A stretch of DNA of 64,000 bases, taken from the NCBI GenBank assembly GCA_947685225.1, contig CANTUV010000002.1, forward strand, positions 1 through 64,000, in the 5' to 3' direction. The position numbers were made by a program, and so were the translations under genes. The notes under the pieces were generated by a model. That model made no database searches. It worked only from the letters and a program-made list of their open reading frames with translations, and had not been told where the DNA came from. Below are positions 22,601-34,500 of this stretch, piece after piece. The first letter of the stretch is position 1. Every line of letters begins with the position of its first letter. The DNA is from Garcia nutans (lineage: Eukaryota; Streptophyta; Magnoliopsida; Malpighiales; Euphorbiaceae).

Positions 22601-24335
22601 CTCTAGTATCCACCACATGAGCAAGATAGGCTTCACACCCCTTTCTAATCAACCTCCTGGCTGCAACAGCTGAAACAAATAAGGAGGCTAGCTGTTCCTG
22701 CTCATTAGATACTATCACCTCTCTACCATCACCCGTTCTCAAAGAAACAATTTTCTTTTTACAATCCACCACAGCTTCATGTCGAGATAGCCAATCCATA
22801 CCTAAGATCACGTCATATTCCTTAAATGGCATCTCAATCAAATCCCCAAGGAACTCCTCACCCTGCACCACTACTGCACTATCTCTATGCACCTTACTCA
22901 CAACCACACTATGCCCTAACGGATTTGTTACCAACACATCAAATCCTAGGGACTCAGCATGCAAATCAGATACAGGCAAAACAGATGCACTAATATATGA
23001 ATGTGTGGAACCCGGATCAATCAAAGCAAGTACTGGAGTATTAAATAAAGAAAAAGTACCAGCTATGACTGCCGATGTATCTGGCTGTCTCTGCATAACA
23101 TACATCCTCTGGGAAGATCCAACCTCCTCTGGTCTACCCTCCCTGGATGTAGCACCTCTTCTAGAACTGAATCCTGGTCTACCTCCCCGGCTGGCACCTC
23201 TGCCTCCTCTGCCTCCCCTCACACTAGCTCGAGAAGCAGCAGAATCAACTGGCATCTGATCCTGCCTCTCAGGACAGTCTCTCACAAAGTGGTCAGGTGA
23301 TCCACACCTGAAGCATACCCCTGATCTACTATGCCTCCAACAAACGCCCCCATGTCTTCCACCACACTGGTTACACACAGGTAAGGTGGATCTCTGAACT
23401 CCAGGAGTAGGAGCACTCGCTACTGAAGCTGCAGGTCTAAATCTCTGCCTCTGGAACTGCACTGACCTACCCACTGGTCTCTGGCTCCTACTACTCCGAG
23501 GAACAAAACTTCCTCTACCCCTCTTCGCAGAAGAAGACCCTGCCTCGAACTGGGGCCTTCTAACCCTAACCTCTTCCTCTGAAGCAGCTGCAATAACTTG
23601 AGCTCGCTCTACACTTCGAGCTGCTGCCACAAGCTGTGAGAAATCCTGATATCTGGATCCAGCCACTAAGCACATGATCGAGGGCCTCAATCCCTCCTCA
23701 AATCGCCGACATCTATCAATCTCATCAGTAATGATACCCCCAGCATACTGACTCAGTCGAATAAACTCAACTTCATACTCAGTTACGGTCCGATGATCTT
23801 GCTTCAAATCTAGAAACTCTCTTTTCTTCCCATCTTTATACTCCCTAGGAGTATACTTCAACTCAAATTCTCTCAGAAAATCCGCATAAGACAAGGTTGG
23901 TGGATCATCCATAGAATGGGGCACTGTCTTCCACCAGTCGTAGGCATCCTTCTGTAGCAAAGATCTTGCATAGTCAAACTTCTCCTCTGAAGTGGCTTGC
24001 AACTGCACAAATACCCTCTGAACTCTATCAAGCCACTGTTCTGCTACAGCCGGATCAACTGTACCAAAGAAATCCTCTGCTCCATATTTCCTTAGCTTAT
24101 CATAGTGCCTTACTGGTACTGAAGGCTGAGGGGGTGGTGGCGGTGGCTGTGGTTGCACAGGTGCTTGTCTCATAGCTTCCAACATAGGCCTAAACCAGGC
24201 TGGCGGAACCTCCTCCCCAGCTGGTCTACCCGACACCGAAGCAGGTGCCTCCTCAACACTATCAACCCTAGCTCCCTCAGCAGGAGCAATACTCTCGGCA
24301 CTACCCTCAACAGATTGTCGCGAATGAGATGCCAT
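19686..24335 (-). CDS. TE3 Gag-Pol polyprotein (1,505 codons, premature TGA, 43-codon tail)
   Basis: The frame starts MASHSRQSVEG at 24335 and runs without break to a TGA at 19818-19820. The same frame then stays open to 19686, reading EVKELRNK...EATWE...EQYPQLF, the usual C-terminal chromodomain-like end of this family. The TGA is best read as a CGA-to-TGA change. Approximate residues: gag core 80-250, zinc knuckle CFRCGSPDHFVRDC 337-350, protease LIDPGSTHSYIS near 440, RT FIDDILVYS near 775, RNase H IYSDASHRGLG near 915, integrase zinc finger near 1135, then DDE residues in TMDFVSG, SDRDPRF and TDGQSERV. All catalytic motifs are present. Only the tail, thought to guide integration to chromatin, is cut off. 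Confidence 0.95.
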
Positions 24336-24484
24336 CTCTACCTATATCTGCAAACACAGCAGAATATTCCTCATTAAAGATCAAAGACTGCCATACCAAA
24401 ACATGTATTTTACTCAAAAACCCACTTTAAAAATCAAAATATTCTTTTTCTTACAATTGATCTAGGTTGAGAATCTCAAACCTA

Positions 24485-24497
24485 GGCTCTGATACCA
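24485..24497 (-). promoter_or_regulatory. TE3 primer binding site (tRNA-Met type)
   Basis: TGGTATCAGAGCC on the minus strand, five bases inside the 5' LTR, matches the 3' end of plant initiator Met-tRNA, the usual primer for this group. Confidence 0.9.
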
Positions 24498-24502
24498 AAA
24501 AT

Positions 24503-27156
24503 TGTAACACCCCTTCCCGACCTACGTGTGTAAGCTGAGTAGAGGCGCCACCCTATCCTAATGTTGCTACCACTTTTACTTAGTCAAATTTTTGTTCCGA
24601 TTTTTATAGAAATTTTGCCATAGTTTTGCCTAAAAATTCAATCCCAAGTGTCGACAAAACTGGTTTTTTTCTAATTTTTGAAAACATTTTTACACAAACC
24701 AATGCAAACAAAATCATTCTCAGTACACTTCCAATAAATCCCCCCTTATAACCTCAACTACAACCTGCAAAAAGGATTTACACTTCTAGTACAAAATAAA
24801 GTAAAGGTTTATTATGAAATACAGCAGATAAAATCTTTGTTCACTATGCAACGGAAAGTAACAATATTTACAAATTCATATACATCAAAACTCAAGTTTT
24901 ACAACACATAAAATTTATACATGTTTGGCAGTCAGTCTTCGATCTTAAAGCCCACTATTCAATCTTCAAAATCTAGGCTCGACTCGGCCTAGAGGAACTC
25001 TCTGGTTCTTCCTTGTCACCTGCGCGAAGAATCACATTCGCGCTAAGCCAACGGCTTAGTAAGATAAAACATGCTAATGGTATGCTTTAATGTAATGCAA
25101 TGCCACATATGTTATTGATAAGATCAATATCATAAATATAAAGTTAACCACATAATTATGCATTTCACAAATCATAGTCATATGAGCATACCACATTTCA
25201 ACATCTTTCCACATTCAACATTAATCAATCATACTCAATAACCAACATCTCATTTCATTAACTCATAACATTATTTAGGACATTCATATAACCCTGACAC
25301 CTATGGGCCCAACAAGTATTTAATATGATATTCAGAGTTCAGAGTTACTGCTTTGGTTCATAGTCACAATAATCACGCCCGTAGGCAATGTATATACATG
25401 TATCTCTATCCATGGATAGTGTAACAGACCCAGTCTCTTGGATCATCAACTCAACACATATGAGGAGATCCTCAACCCGGCAAGACTGTTACAAATCATA
25501 TATCTCATAGTGTAACAGACCCAGTCTCTTGGATCATCAACTCAACACATATGAGGAGATCCTCAACCCGGCAAGACTGTTACCTTTTATCATTTCTTAG
25601 GCATGCCACCCAAATCCAGAACTCTGAAACTGAATAACATATTAAACAAACAATTCATTTATTATATAGTTACCATTTCCATTCTCAAATTCTCATCACA
25701 TTTAGGCAAACATGCCTTCTTTCTTTCAATATCATCATCATAGCCAATCACAATGGCATTGCCTCATATCATGTCTTATTTGAATTATCATTTCAATTTC
25801 AATGTATATTATTCATGAAACACATAACCATTCACAATGCATAACATAACATTGTTCAATCTCAACAATGCAATTAGGGCAAAGAACAATTGATATGATT
25901 CATATGAATAGTACATTCTGGTTTTAAACTCCATTTTATCCTTATTTTGAAAAATTGTATAAAATAATCTACTTGACTAAAAATTCTAAAATTTTTACAG
26001 AATTTAGTTTTGTATCTAAAAATCATTCCTTTAAAATTTCAGATCAAACTGAACACAAAATCTTGGTCAAATAGTTCACCTAACCAGACTGCCCCAATTG
26101 CCCTGCATCCTGGCAGCAGTTCTGAACTTTGTGAATTCCATAAATCAAATTCAATCAACGTGGTTCCAAATTATTTTTCTCAAATACTAGACTCACTAAG
26201 CAACAACATATCCAAAATTCGATTGGATATGATTTTTCTACATTTTATTAAAAATCCCGAAGTATAGCTGTCTCAGTTAAGGTACCTGCTGGAACAGGTC
26301 TAATAAAAATAATCTTTCTAAACTCATAACCATTCCAAAATCAAATCAACATATTTTTCAGTCATTATACACTCATAGAGGCACAACATATCAAAAATTC
26401 ACTTCAAGAACATTTTTCTATAATTAATTAAAAATCATACAAATCACAGCCTTTACTAATTGTAAAACAGAAACAATTTCACTAAACACAACTCTTACTC
26501 AACACAATCACTTCCAACACCTTCACCAACTCAACTTCTCATCATCAAACCAACAAACCCTAATTCCTTTCTCACACCACTTCAAAAGAATTGAAGAAAT
26601 TAAAGAAAAGATCTTACCTCAAATGAAGAAATCCACAAATCTTTAACCAAAACCCTTGTTTCTTTCTTCAAAATGCTTCAAACCTCAAGATCACCTCTCT
26701 TTCTCTCTTTGTCTATGGAGAATCCGGCCACTTCAAGAAAGAAAGAAGAAAATGCACAAGTCAAACACCTTTTCTTCTTTTAATCTCCACCATGCATCTT
26801 ACAAGGAAAATTACCAAAACACCCTTAACCATATAACTAACTCTTTGTCTCATATAAGCCCTTTATAGTAATTTCATTAACAACCAAAAATATCTTCTTC
26901 CACTTAACCATCACCTTGACTCTTCATTTGACCAATGTATATGTTAATTATATCATCATATAAACAACATATACATTTGTCTCTAAACCCTAAATTTCTT
27001 CTCCAAAACACATATACATATACATTCTCTTCCCATTTCTTTTCTCTTACAATTTAACACATATATGCACAAACATTCACTTCCCAATATATATATCAAC
27101 AACCACACTAACAACAACATACTCAAAACTTCTAGGGCATAAATGAGGATATTACA
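24503..27156 (-). repeat. TE3 5' LTR
   Basis: A copy of 16985-19638 displaced by exactly 7,518 bp, with the same internal landmarks, including the tandem duplication and the two-hairpin module (25022-25059). In the minus direction it is the 5' LTR, next to the primer site. Confidence 0.95.
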
Positions 27157-27161
27157 GGTAT

Positions 27162-27468
27162 TAACCCTCCTAATGCCACTGACGGACCCAACTCCGATCA
27201 AACATCACCCAAATCAAAAGCCCCAATTCAAGAAATTCACCATTCAAGAAACTGTTCTTCAAAGAACAGTTTTGAATTTTTTTTAATTAATTAATTAATT
27301 ACATAATTAATTAACCCAAACCAAATCAAACCAAAGACAATTCCGATTTGTTCTAGAGAAACACAATAATCAGATAAATCGAATTCCGATTAAATTCTAG
27401 AATCATCAAGCAAACACGACAATTTAATCAGAAAATCTAGCAACCTAGCATAGGGCTCTGATACCAAT
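27162..27468 (-). other. TE1 leader, second part, with primer binding site
   Basis: This continues the TE1 leader after TE3. The minus-strand primer site TGGTATCAGAGC is at 27455-27466, two bases from the LTR. A 10-bp stem AAACTGTTCT / AGAACAGTTT with a four-base loop lies at 27249-27272. No gene. Confidence 0.75.
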
Positions 27469-27599
27469 TGAAAGGGGGAGTTAACCTAATTCCCCGAAAT
27501 CTCTAAAATATGCATAGATCACTAGATTATTCAAATTAAATTGCAAAGGGTAAAATTGTGTACCTGACATCATCGTATGTTGATACTGGAGATGATTCT
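27469..27599 (-). repeat. TE1 5' LTR, first part (split by TE4)
   Basis: Begins TGAAAGGGGGAGTTAACC like the left LTR at 1882 and runs to the TE4 insertion point. The rest is at 59440-59798. The TE4 target duplication is ATTCT here and TTTCT on the far side, one mismatch. Confidence 0.92.
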
Positions 27600-28478
27600 T
27601 GTCACATCCGCCTATCATATTTATGCAGTGTAGTCACGTGCACAGTGAGAGAAGGAGAAAGGAGAAGATAATTCCTGACAACGGCCCCAGATAACCACTG
27701 GGACCTACTTGAAGAAAAATGCAAAGTGTTAGGGAGGTGATTGTAATTTCAAAAAGTTTTGGGGAGGTGACTGTAATTTTCAAAAGTTTTAGGGAGGTAA
27801 ATGTAATTTCCAAAAGTCATACCGGATGTTCTTAATAGTGCACATAACAGATTCCAAAAATGGAAAATAGAGAAAAACCGGGTCACAACGACGCGTAACT
27901 GTTTTTCCAAAAAACACACGGTTTAAAAGATATAGGGGATTTTGACTAGGGACATTTTGGTCATTATACATGAATCCGAAGTAGGAAATAAAAACAAGAG
28001 TGGGTAGAGGACGTTAAGGGGGTAAATATGAAATGATCGTCAGTAGAAACGGGGCCCGGGCAACACCCGAGCAAAGAAAGGACCTAAAGGAAATTTTGTA
28101 AAAAGTCGAGGGCTTATTGGTAATTTTTCAAAATGACTTGGAAACCTAAAATAGACTTTAAAAATAGAAAGTAGAGGTCAAGAGGATCAAAACTATATGT
28201 AGTTTGACTCGTGGAACTATACGGTTTAAAAGATATGATCGATTAATCGCCGGAAGGTTTCATGTCGGGACCGGATGGGAAACCCGGGACAACTTTATGA
28301 TATCCTATGGGAAGAGGGACAAGTGGAAAGAAGTAAAGGAAAAGAAAACTATAAAAAAATCTAAGGTTGGCCAATCAAAAGTAAGCATTTAGCATGTGTA
28401 ATAAATGAAGAAAGAGAAAGGTGGACAAGTGGGCTTAAAGAGCTTAACCAACACATAAGGTGATCATCATTTCCTTTG

Positions 28479-28488
28479 TATATAAATA
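28479..28488 (+). promoter_or_regulatory. Putative TE4 LTR TATA box
   Basis: TATATAAATA followed after about 50 bases by TTCGGCCAAC and then AAG/GTGAGT, the layout of a plant LTR promoter with a possible leader intron. Expression was not assessed. Confidence 0.5.
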
Positions 28489-29866
28489 TATGTGAAATGA
28501 AGAACAAACTCTCTCTTTTTCCACTTACAAAATTCGGCCAACAAAGGGAAACACAAAAGGGCTTCCAAGTTTCTCCAAAGCTGATTTTTAAGGTGAGTTT
28601 TTAAGGTTTTCTAGTAAGTAGACTTTAATTTTAGTATTAATTTTAGGTAGTTATATATTTATTGGAAGATTGGAGATTAGAGTCTTTATGTGGAATTGGA
28701 AAAATATTAAGTAAGTGATGAGATTAATTGATTAAATGGAAGAATAAAGATGTATAAAGATTAATAAGGTTGGATTAGGGTTTCGGTTGGAAAAGAAATG
28801 GAGGACAACTTATTATTTTAAATTTCTAAGGTTTATGTTGTATTTTGAATTTATTGAAGGAGAAATAAAGAATTAAAGAAGGAGAAGAAGGAAAAGCTAA
28901 GAGGAATTAAAGAAATAAGGTTTGGTACTTTACCTTTGAATAATTAATTTTGATTTGGTGCTTTACCATAAAAGAAATTCTATTTGCTTACAAACTTTGG
29001 TTTATGGAAGTTTTGAAGTTGATGTTTAAATATATTGATTGAGTTTAAATTAAATATTTGAGTTATATTCTTGTTTTCTTATGGCAATTGGGTTGTTAAA
29101 ATTTAATTGAAACCAAATGTTTTGAGAAAATTTGGCAAGTTGATTTGGTAAGTTGTTTGGACTTTAATTAGTTTGATTTGAGTTAAACATGCAAAAATTG
29201 TTAAAAGGAAGTGTTTGAATCTTCACTTTACTATTAAAGAAGCCTTAATATTGATTTGCAAAAGAAAGATAAACTATCCTATGCATTTCAAATGTTTGGG
29301 CCGAAATGGTCCCAAAGTGACAGCTTCTGGACTATTTTTGTGGCAATTGTTTGGGGCAGCAAACGAATGAATTTTTCAACGAAATTTCACATGCAATTAG
29401 TCAACATATGAAATAAGTTTTTTCTAAAATTTAAGCCAAAAATAAGATCATTTACTTGGTCAAATGCATAACTGAAGTGGACTAAAATTTTGACGAAAAC
29501 CCAGATTTTACTATTCATGTGGTCATGCCATTTTGGGTTGCCGATTTTTCTCGCCGCAACACTATTCATTTGGTCAATTTGTGATCTTTTGAGGAATGCT
29601 TTGAAATGTTTGATGTGTTTATTGTGGATGTTAAATATGTGAAAAAAAAGTAACGGTTTGACCAAAGAAAGTGGTGCGCGGCATAAATGGCAAAGCGCAA
29701 TGAGAATTTAAATTGATTTCTTGAATCATTCTAAAATGAAGTTGAGACTTAAATTGAATCATTTTAATCTTTTTGCTCTACTGGATAGTGGGAGTGGTAG
29801 ATAAAGGTATGGTGCACTATACTAACACATGCAGTACTGCTCATTATTGTGATATGATATTTTATT

Positions 29867-29987
29867 CAGTGGTGAGGCCACTGAAGCCAATGGGGAGGCC
29901 CATTGGTTAACCAGGATGGGGAGGCCCATTCCTGTGATCTGATATCGGTGGTGAGGGCCACCTATGTTACAGTGGGGAGGCCCACTG
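29867..29987 (+). repeat. Cluster of GAGG-loop hairpins in the TE4 LTR
   Basis: Short inverted repeats follow one another around a common GGTGAGG or GGGGAGGCCC core: CAGTGG / CCACTG, CCAATGGG / CCCATTGG, an imperfect one around AGGATGGG, GGTGG / CCACC, and CAGTGGG / CCCACTG. The core is constant and the arms vary but still pair. The other LTR copy is near 58557-58677. Confidence 0.75.
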
Positions 29988-30223
29988 CCTTATCACTATG
30001 GCTCCCTATATACCAGTAGAGCTTGAATCAAAGACATATTATTTTTCGTTGAACTATATAATGCAAATGAATTTGAATTATGATTTTACATTATTGAAAG
30101 AATATCACACTGAATGTATCATGATTTCTATTGGTATAAAGTGGGTTGATTGTTGATTTAATTATTTCCTTTGATTTTGAATACTTTCATATACTACTCT
30201 TATTTTTATTGGTAAAGTACCCA

Positions 30224-30264
30224 CTGAGCGACAACGCTCAGCGAGTTAAGTTTTCCTTGACTCG
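30224..30264 (+). other. Two-hairpin module in the TE4 LTR (second copy at 58913-58953)
   Basis: CTGAGCG (30224-30230) pairs with CGCTCAG (30235-30241). Then CGAGTTAAG (30242-30250) pairs with CTTGACTCG (30256-30264), including one U-G pair in the sense RNA. TAGG follows directly. Order and spacing match TE3 and TE6 although the arm sequences differ. Confidence 0.75.
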
Positions 30265-30750
30265 TAGGTTCGGAGCAGTAGATAAATCTTGGGGAAGCAA
30301 CGACCAGACCACAGCAAATCTCAGGGGTAGATCTTTTAGTTCCATTATGAGTTGATAGTTGTGGCATGTATATGAATAAATATAAAAGAGAATTTCTATG
30401 TTATAACTGTATGTTATTAGTATGTAATAATAATAAATCTTTATTTTATGTTATATTAGAAGTGTGAACTTTTCGTGCAGGTTTGTAGTTGAGGGTATAA
30501 GGTGGATTCATTGGGAGTGCATTAAATTTGATGGTATTCTTATTCACATTGGTCTGTGTAAAATGTTTTCAAAAATCAGAAAAATAAGTTTTGTCGACAC
30601 TTGAGATCCAAATTTCTAGGCGGAACTATGGCAAAATTTCTGTAAAAATCAGAACTAAAATTTGACTAAGTAAATTGGTAGCAACATTAAGATAGTGTGG
30701 CGCCTCTGCTCGACTTACACATGTAGGTTGGGAAGGGGTGTTACAATTAG

Positions 30751-30762
30751 TGGTATCAGAGC
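30751..30762 (+). promoter_or_regulatory. TE4 primer binding site (tRNA-Met type)
   Basis: TGGTATCAGAGC lies five bases after the LTR end, the standard Met-tRNA primer site. Confidence 0.9.
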
Positions 30763-30904
30763 AAAGGTTTAGCCGGTTCTGGGTAGTTAGTTGAACTAAA
30801 TCTTAAGTGTATGACACATAGGGTTAGAATATGGGTTTTAATTATATAACTATACATGTTTGTGTTATTGTTAGTTATGTTATTCAACTTATACAGGAGT
30901 AACA

Positions 30905-31294
30905 ATGGGTGATCTATACGAGGAGGTGAGGGAGCTGAGGATAGAAGTAGAGAGGTTAAAACAGCTAGTGTGGGAGCAAGATGAGACTATAGAAATTTTG
31001 GCCGATCGAAGTATTCAGGATCGTGAAGACTTGAGAATAAAAGATGAGATGATTACCTCTTTGATAGATGACGTGCAGATGTTAAAAGAAGACAGGCTTA
31101 GTTATAGAGCGGAGTTGGATAGTGTCGATAGAAGCCTCGGGGTAGCACATCAAGAGATTCGAGCTTTAAAGGAGAGGGTTCAGGAGCTAGGACAGTACTT
31201 ACCTAGTGAAGCATCACATGACCCAGATTTTGACCCCGAGATAGAAGAATATTTTTCAGACAGTGCCACTTCACCTAGGGCACCTACTCACTGA
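30905..31294 (+). CDS. Small coiled-coil ORF upstream of TE4 gag (129 aa, unknown function)
   Basis: An intact frame begins MGDLYEEVREL 143 bases after the primer site and ends 296 bases before gag. Leucines and charged residues follow a heptad-like pattern over most of its length (EVRELRIEVERLKQLVWEQD, later EIRALKERVQELGQYL), so it should form a long coiled coil with an acidic C-terminal tail (DPDFDPEIEEYFSD). It stays open although the neighbouring gag has several stops, which suggests selection until recently or luck. I recognise no family. It could be an accessory protein of this retrotransposon lineage, a remnant of a Gag coiled coil, or a captured host segment. A polyadenylation-like AT-rich region follows. 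Confidence 0.6.
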   Translation: MGDLYEEVRELRIEVERLKQLVWEQDETIEILADRSIQDREDLRIKDEMITSLIDDVQMLKEDRLSYRAELDSVDRSLGVAHQEIRALKERVQELGQYLPSEASHDPDFDPEIEEYFSDSATSPRAPTH

Positions 31295-31590
31295 GTCTTG
31301 AGATGTATTGTGTTTGGCGGTTCTTTTAGTTATACATATGTGATATAGAGGTATCATGTAAATATTGTATGGTAGTATAATATGATGATATAATAGTAAG
31401 GAGTCCTAAATTTTGAAATGTACACAAGGGCTTCCTAGTATTGTAAAACTTTTTGTTTGGAAATAAATAAAGGTTGTGTTGTATATGTGTTATTTAAGAA
31501 TTTTTATTTATATACATGCCACCTAGGATAAGATAATGTTGTTGGTCTGGGTCGTTACTAATGATGAGATGGTATACGTTTACTCTTTAG

Positions 31591-34500
31591 ATGTCGCAAG
31601 CAGCGCAACGTGATATAGGGGAGGAGGTCGAGTCTCAGGCCTCCCGAATTGTAGAAATGCATGTATCAGAGACATCAGCATCTGAGCAACCACCCGCTGA
31701 TGCTCCTATTCCCAATGAAATGTTGCAACAAATGGCTGCCGTACTTCGGCAGATAGTCGGCGTTGCCCCACCCCCAGCGCCAGCACCCATACCAGTACCT
31801 GCTGTAGGAGGGGAAAGAAAACCCCCGATAGAAAAGATAAGAAAGTATGGTGCGAAGGAGTTTAAGGCTCGAAGGGACGATGATTCTTCAACAGTCGAGT
31901 ATTGGCTGGAAGGAACAATACGAGCCTTAGATTAGTTACAGTGTACGCCAGAAAAGCGAGTGGTATGTGCTACTTCCTTATTAGTGGAAGAAGCATATAT
32001 ATGGTGGGACACAGTTCACCAACGAGTTCCACCGGAACAGAGAACATGGGATTTCTTTGTGAGTGAGTTCAAAAGGAAGTTTATATCAGAGGCATACCTA
32101 GATGCCAAGAAAAAGGAGTTTCTACACTTAAAGCAAGGTTGACTGATCGTTGCTGAATACGAGAGGGAATTTACTAGGCTGAGTAGGTATGCCAAGAAGA
32201 CAATTGAAGACGAACATGATAGATGTAAGCAATTCTAGGATGGTTTGAATAATGAGATTAGGATGCAGCTAATCGCTGCTAATATCAAAGAATTTTCCGA
32301 GTTGGTCAATAGGGCTCTAGAAGTAGAGCAATGTCAGTCTGACGAGTAGAATAGACGACAGAAGATGAAACAGAAGAGAGGTACCCAGAACTATTCGGGA
32401 ACCTACCAATCATCAGGGAAATGATTCCGAGGCAGTGGTTCCACGGGAGGCGATCAACGTCGAGGTTACAGCCAGGGATCGATTCGCGGTGGCTTAAGTC
32501 AAACTACCTCAGTCGCTAGTACGGGACGATCCGGAAGAGGACAAGGAAGAGGATTCAGCCGAGGTGGAGGTAACTTCTCTATTGGCTCGAGAGGTAATGA
32601 AGGCGAAAATACTAATCCACGTTGTAATCAATGCAGACGCCGTCACCCGGGAGAATGTTGGGGTCGGACATTTGCATGCTATATATGTGGATCTTTAGAC
32701 CACCTTATGCGAGAGTGTCCCCAGCGAATGCAGAATCTACCTAGGGATACTGAGAGATCGCAAGCGGCAGCAGGTCGAGGCCGAAGCAGAGGTAGGAGCG
32801 AAATCCGTCACGTGTGCAATCTGAAACGGTGAATCGACCAGAAGCAAGGGCTCCTGCTAGAATGTATGCCATGAGGGGGCGAGAAGACGAAGAAGCGTTA
32901 GACGTGATTGCAGGTCAATTCTCTATGTTTGGAGTTTCACTTTATGTTTTAATAGATCCGGGGTCTTCACACTCATATATATGCACAAAAAATGAAAAAT
33001 TTGAGAACCTAAAGGTAGAACTAGAGGAAGAAGGAATATTAGTTACTAACCCATTAGGAAATGAGGTGATTACTAGGAAGGTAGTGAAAGATTGCCCAAT
33101 AGAGATACATGGACATATCTTTTGGGGAGATTTATTTGAACTACCATTTCAAGAATTTGATGCTATCCTTGGGATGGATTGGTTGGCCAAACACGATGCA
33201 TTGGTTGACTGTAAACGGAAGAGAGTTACCTTGCATACTGCAGACGGTGACGAAGTGACCTTAGTGGGAAAGAGGAAGGATTATCTAACTAACATCATTT
33301 TTGCCATGACGGCTAAGAGGTTAGTGCAAAAAGGTTGCGAGGCATACCTGGTATGTGCATTAGTAGTGAAAGAAGAGGCACCAAAGTTACAAGATATACC
33401 TACTGTATGCGATTTTCCCGACGTATTTCCTGACGATTTACCCGGATTACCACCTAAACGAGAGGTGGAATTCACCATAGACGTGTACTCGGGAGCTGCA
33501 CCAATATCTATCGCACCTTACCGAATGGAGCCAGCGGAGTTAAAAGAACTAAAGGTACAGCTACAGGAACTTTTAGATAAGGGATTCATTCGGCCAAGCA
33601 TGTCACCATGGGGAGCACCAGTATTGTTCGTGAAAAAGAAAGACGGATCCTTAAGGTTGTGTGTAGATTACCGTCAACTCAATAAGTTGACCATCAAAAA
33701 CAAGTATTCGTTACCTCGCATAGATGATTTGTTTGATCAACTCAAAGGTGCTGGAGTCTTTTCAAAAATTGATCTACGATCGGGTTATCATCTATTGGGA
33801 ATTAAAGATGAAGACATACCAAAAACCGCATTCAGAACTCGCTATGGACATTATGAATTCATTGTTATACCTTTCGGATTAACGAATGCACCTGCAGTAT
33901 TTATGGATCTGATGAATAGAATCTTCCACCCGTATTTGGATCAGTTCGTGGTGGTATTTATTGACAACATATTGGTGTATTCAAAGAATCGAGAAGATCA
34001 TGACCGTCACCTTAGAATTGTTTTGCAAACCCTGCGAGAAAAGCAATTATATGCTAAATTCAGCAAATGTGAATTTTGGTTGGAAGAAGTAGCCTTCTTG
34101 GGACATATTGTATCGGCAGAAGGAATAAGGGTCGATCCCAAGAAAATAGAAGCAGTATTGGAATGGAAGCCACCTAAGACAGTAATGGAAGTCTGTAGTT
34201 TCTTGGGGTTAGCAGGATATTATCGGAGATTCATCAAAGGGTTTTCCATGATCGCCGCATCTATGACCAAGCTACTTCAGAAGAATGCCAAATTCCAGTG
34301 GACCGACGCTTGTCAACGGAGCTTTGAAAAGCTGAAACAAAAACTTACTGAAGCGCCTATTCTTACACAACCCGAATCAGGAAAAGATTTTGTGATCTAT
34401 AGCGATGCATCCCATATCGGGTTGGGTTGCGTATTGATGCAGGAAGGCAAAGTCATTGCGTATGTCTCTCGACAACTCAAGCCACATGAAAAGAATTATC

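Larger units (their letters stand above)
16985..27156 (-). mobile_element. TE3: Ty3/Gypsy chromovirus (Tekay/Del-like), nearly intact and young
   Basis: A complete LTR retrotransposon on the minus strand with a perfect 5-bp duplication GGTAT on both sides (16980-16984 and 27157-27161). Its two LTRs are both 2,654 bp and show no difference in the stretches I compared. It has a tRNA-Met type primer site, a polypurine tract and a single gag-pol frame of 1,505 codons followed after one stop by 43 more in-frame codons. Large LTRs, the pol type and a chromodomain-like tail point to the Tekay/Del lineage. It inserted into the TE1 leader and is among the youngest elements here. Confidence 0.95.
27600..30745 (+). 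repeat. TE4 5' LTR (3,146 bp)
   Basis: Contains a TATA box (TATATAAATA, 28479-28488), a splice-donor-like AAG/GTGAGTTT at 28593, a cluster of short hairpins with a GAGG loop (29867-29987), a two-hairpin module (30224-30264), and the 3' end shared with TE3. The 3' copy (36293-36551 plus 56518-59434) differs by several small indels and many substitutions. Confidence 0.92.
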
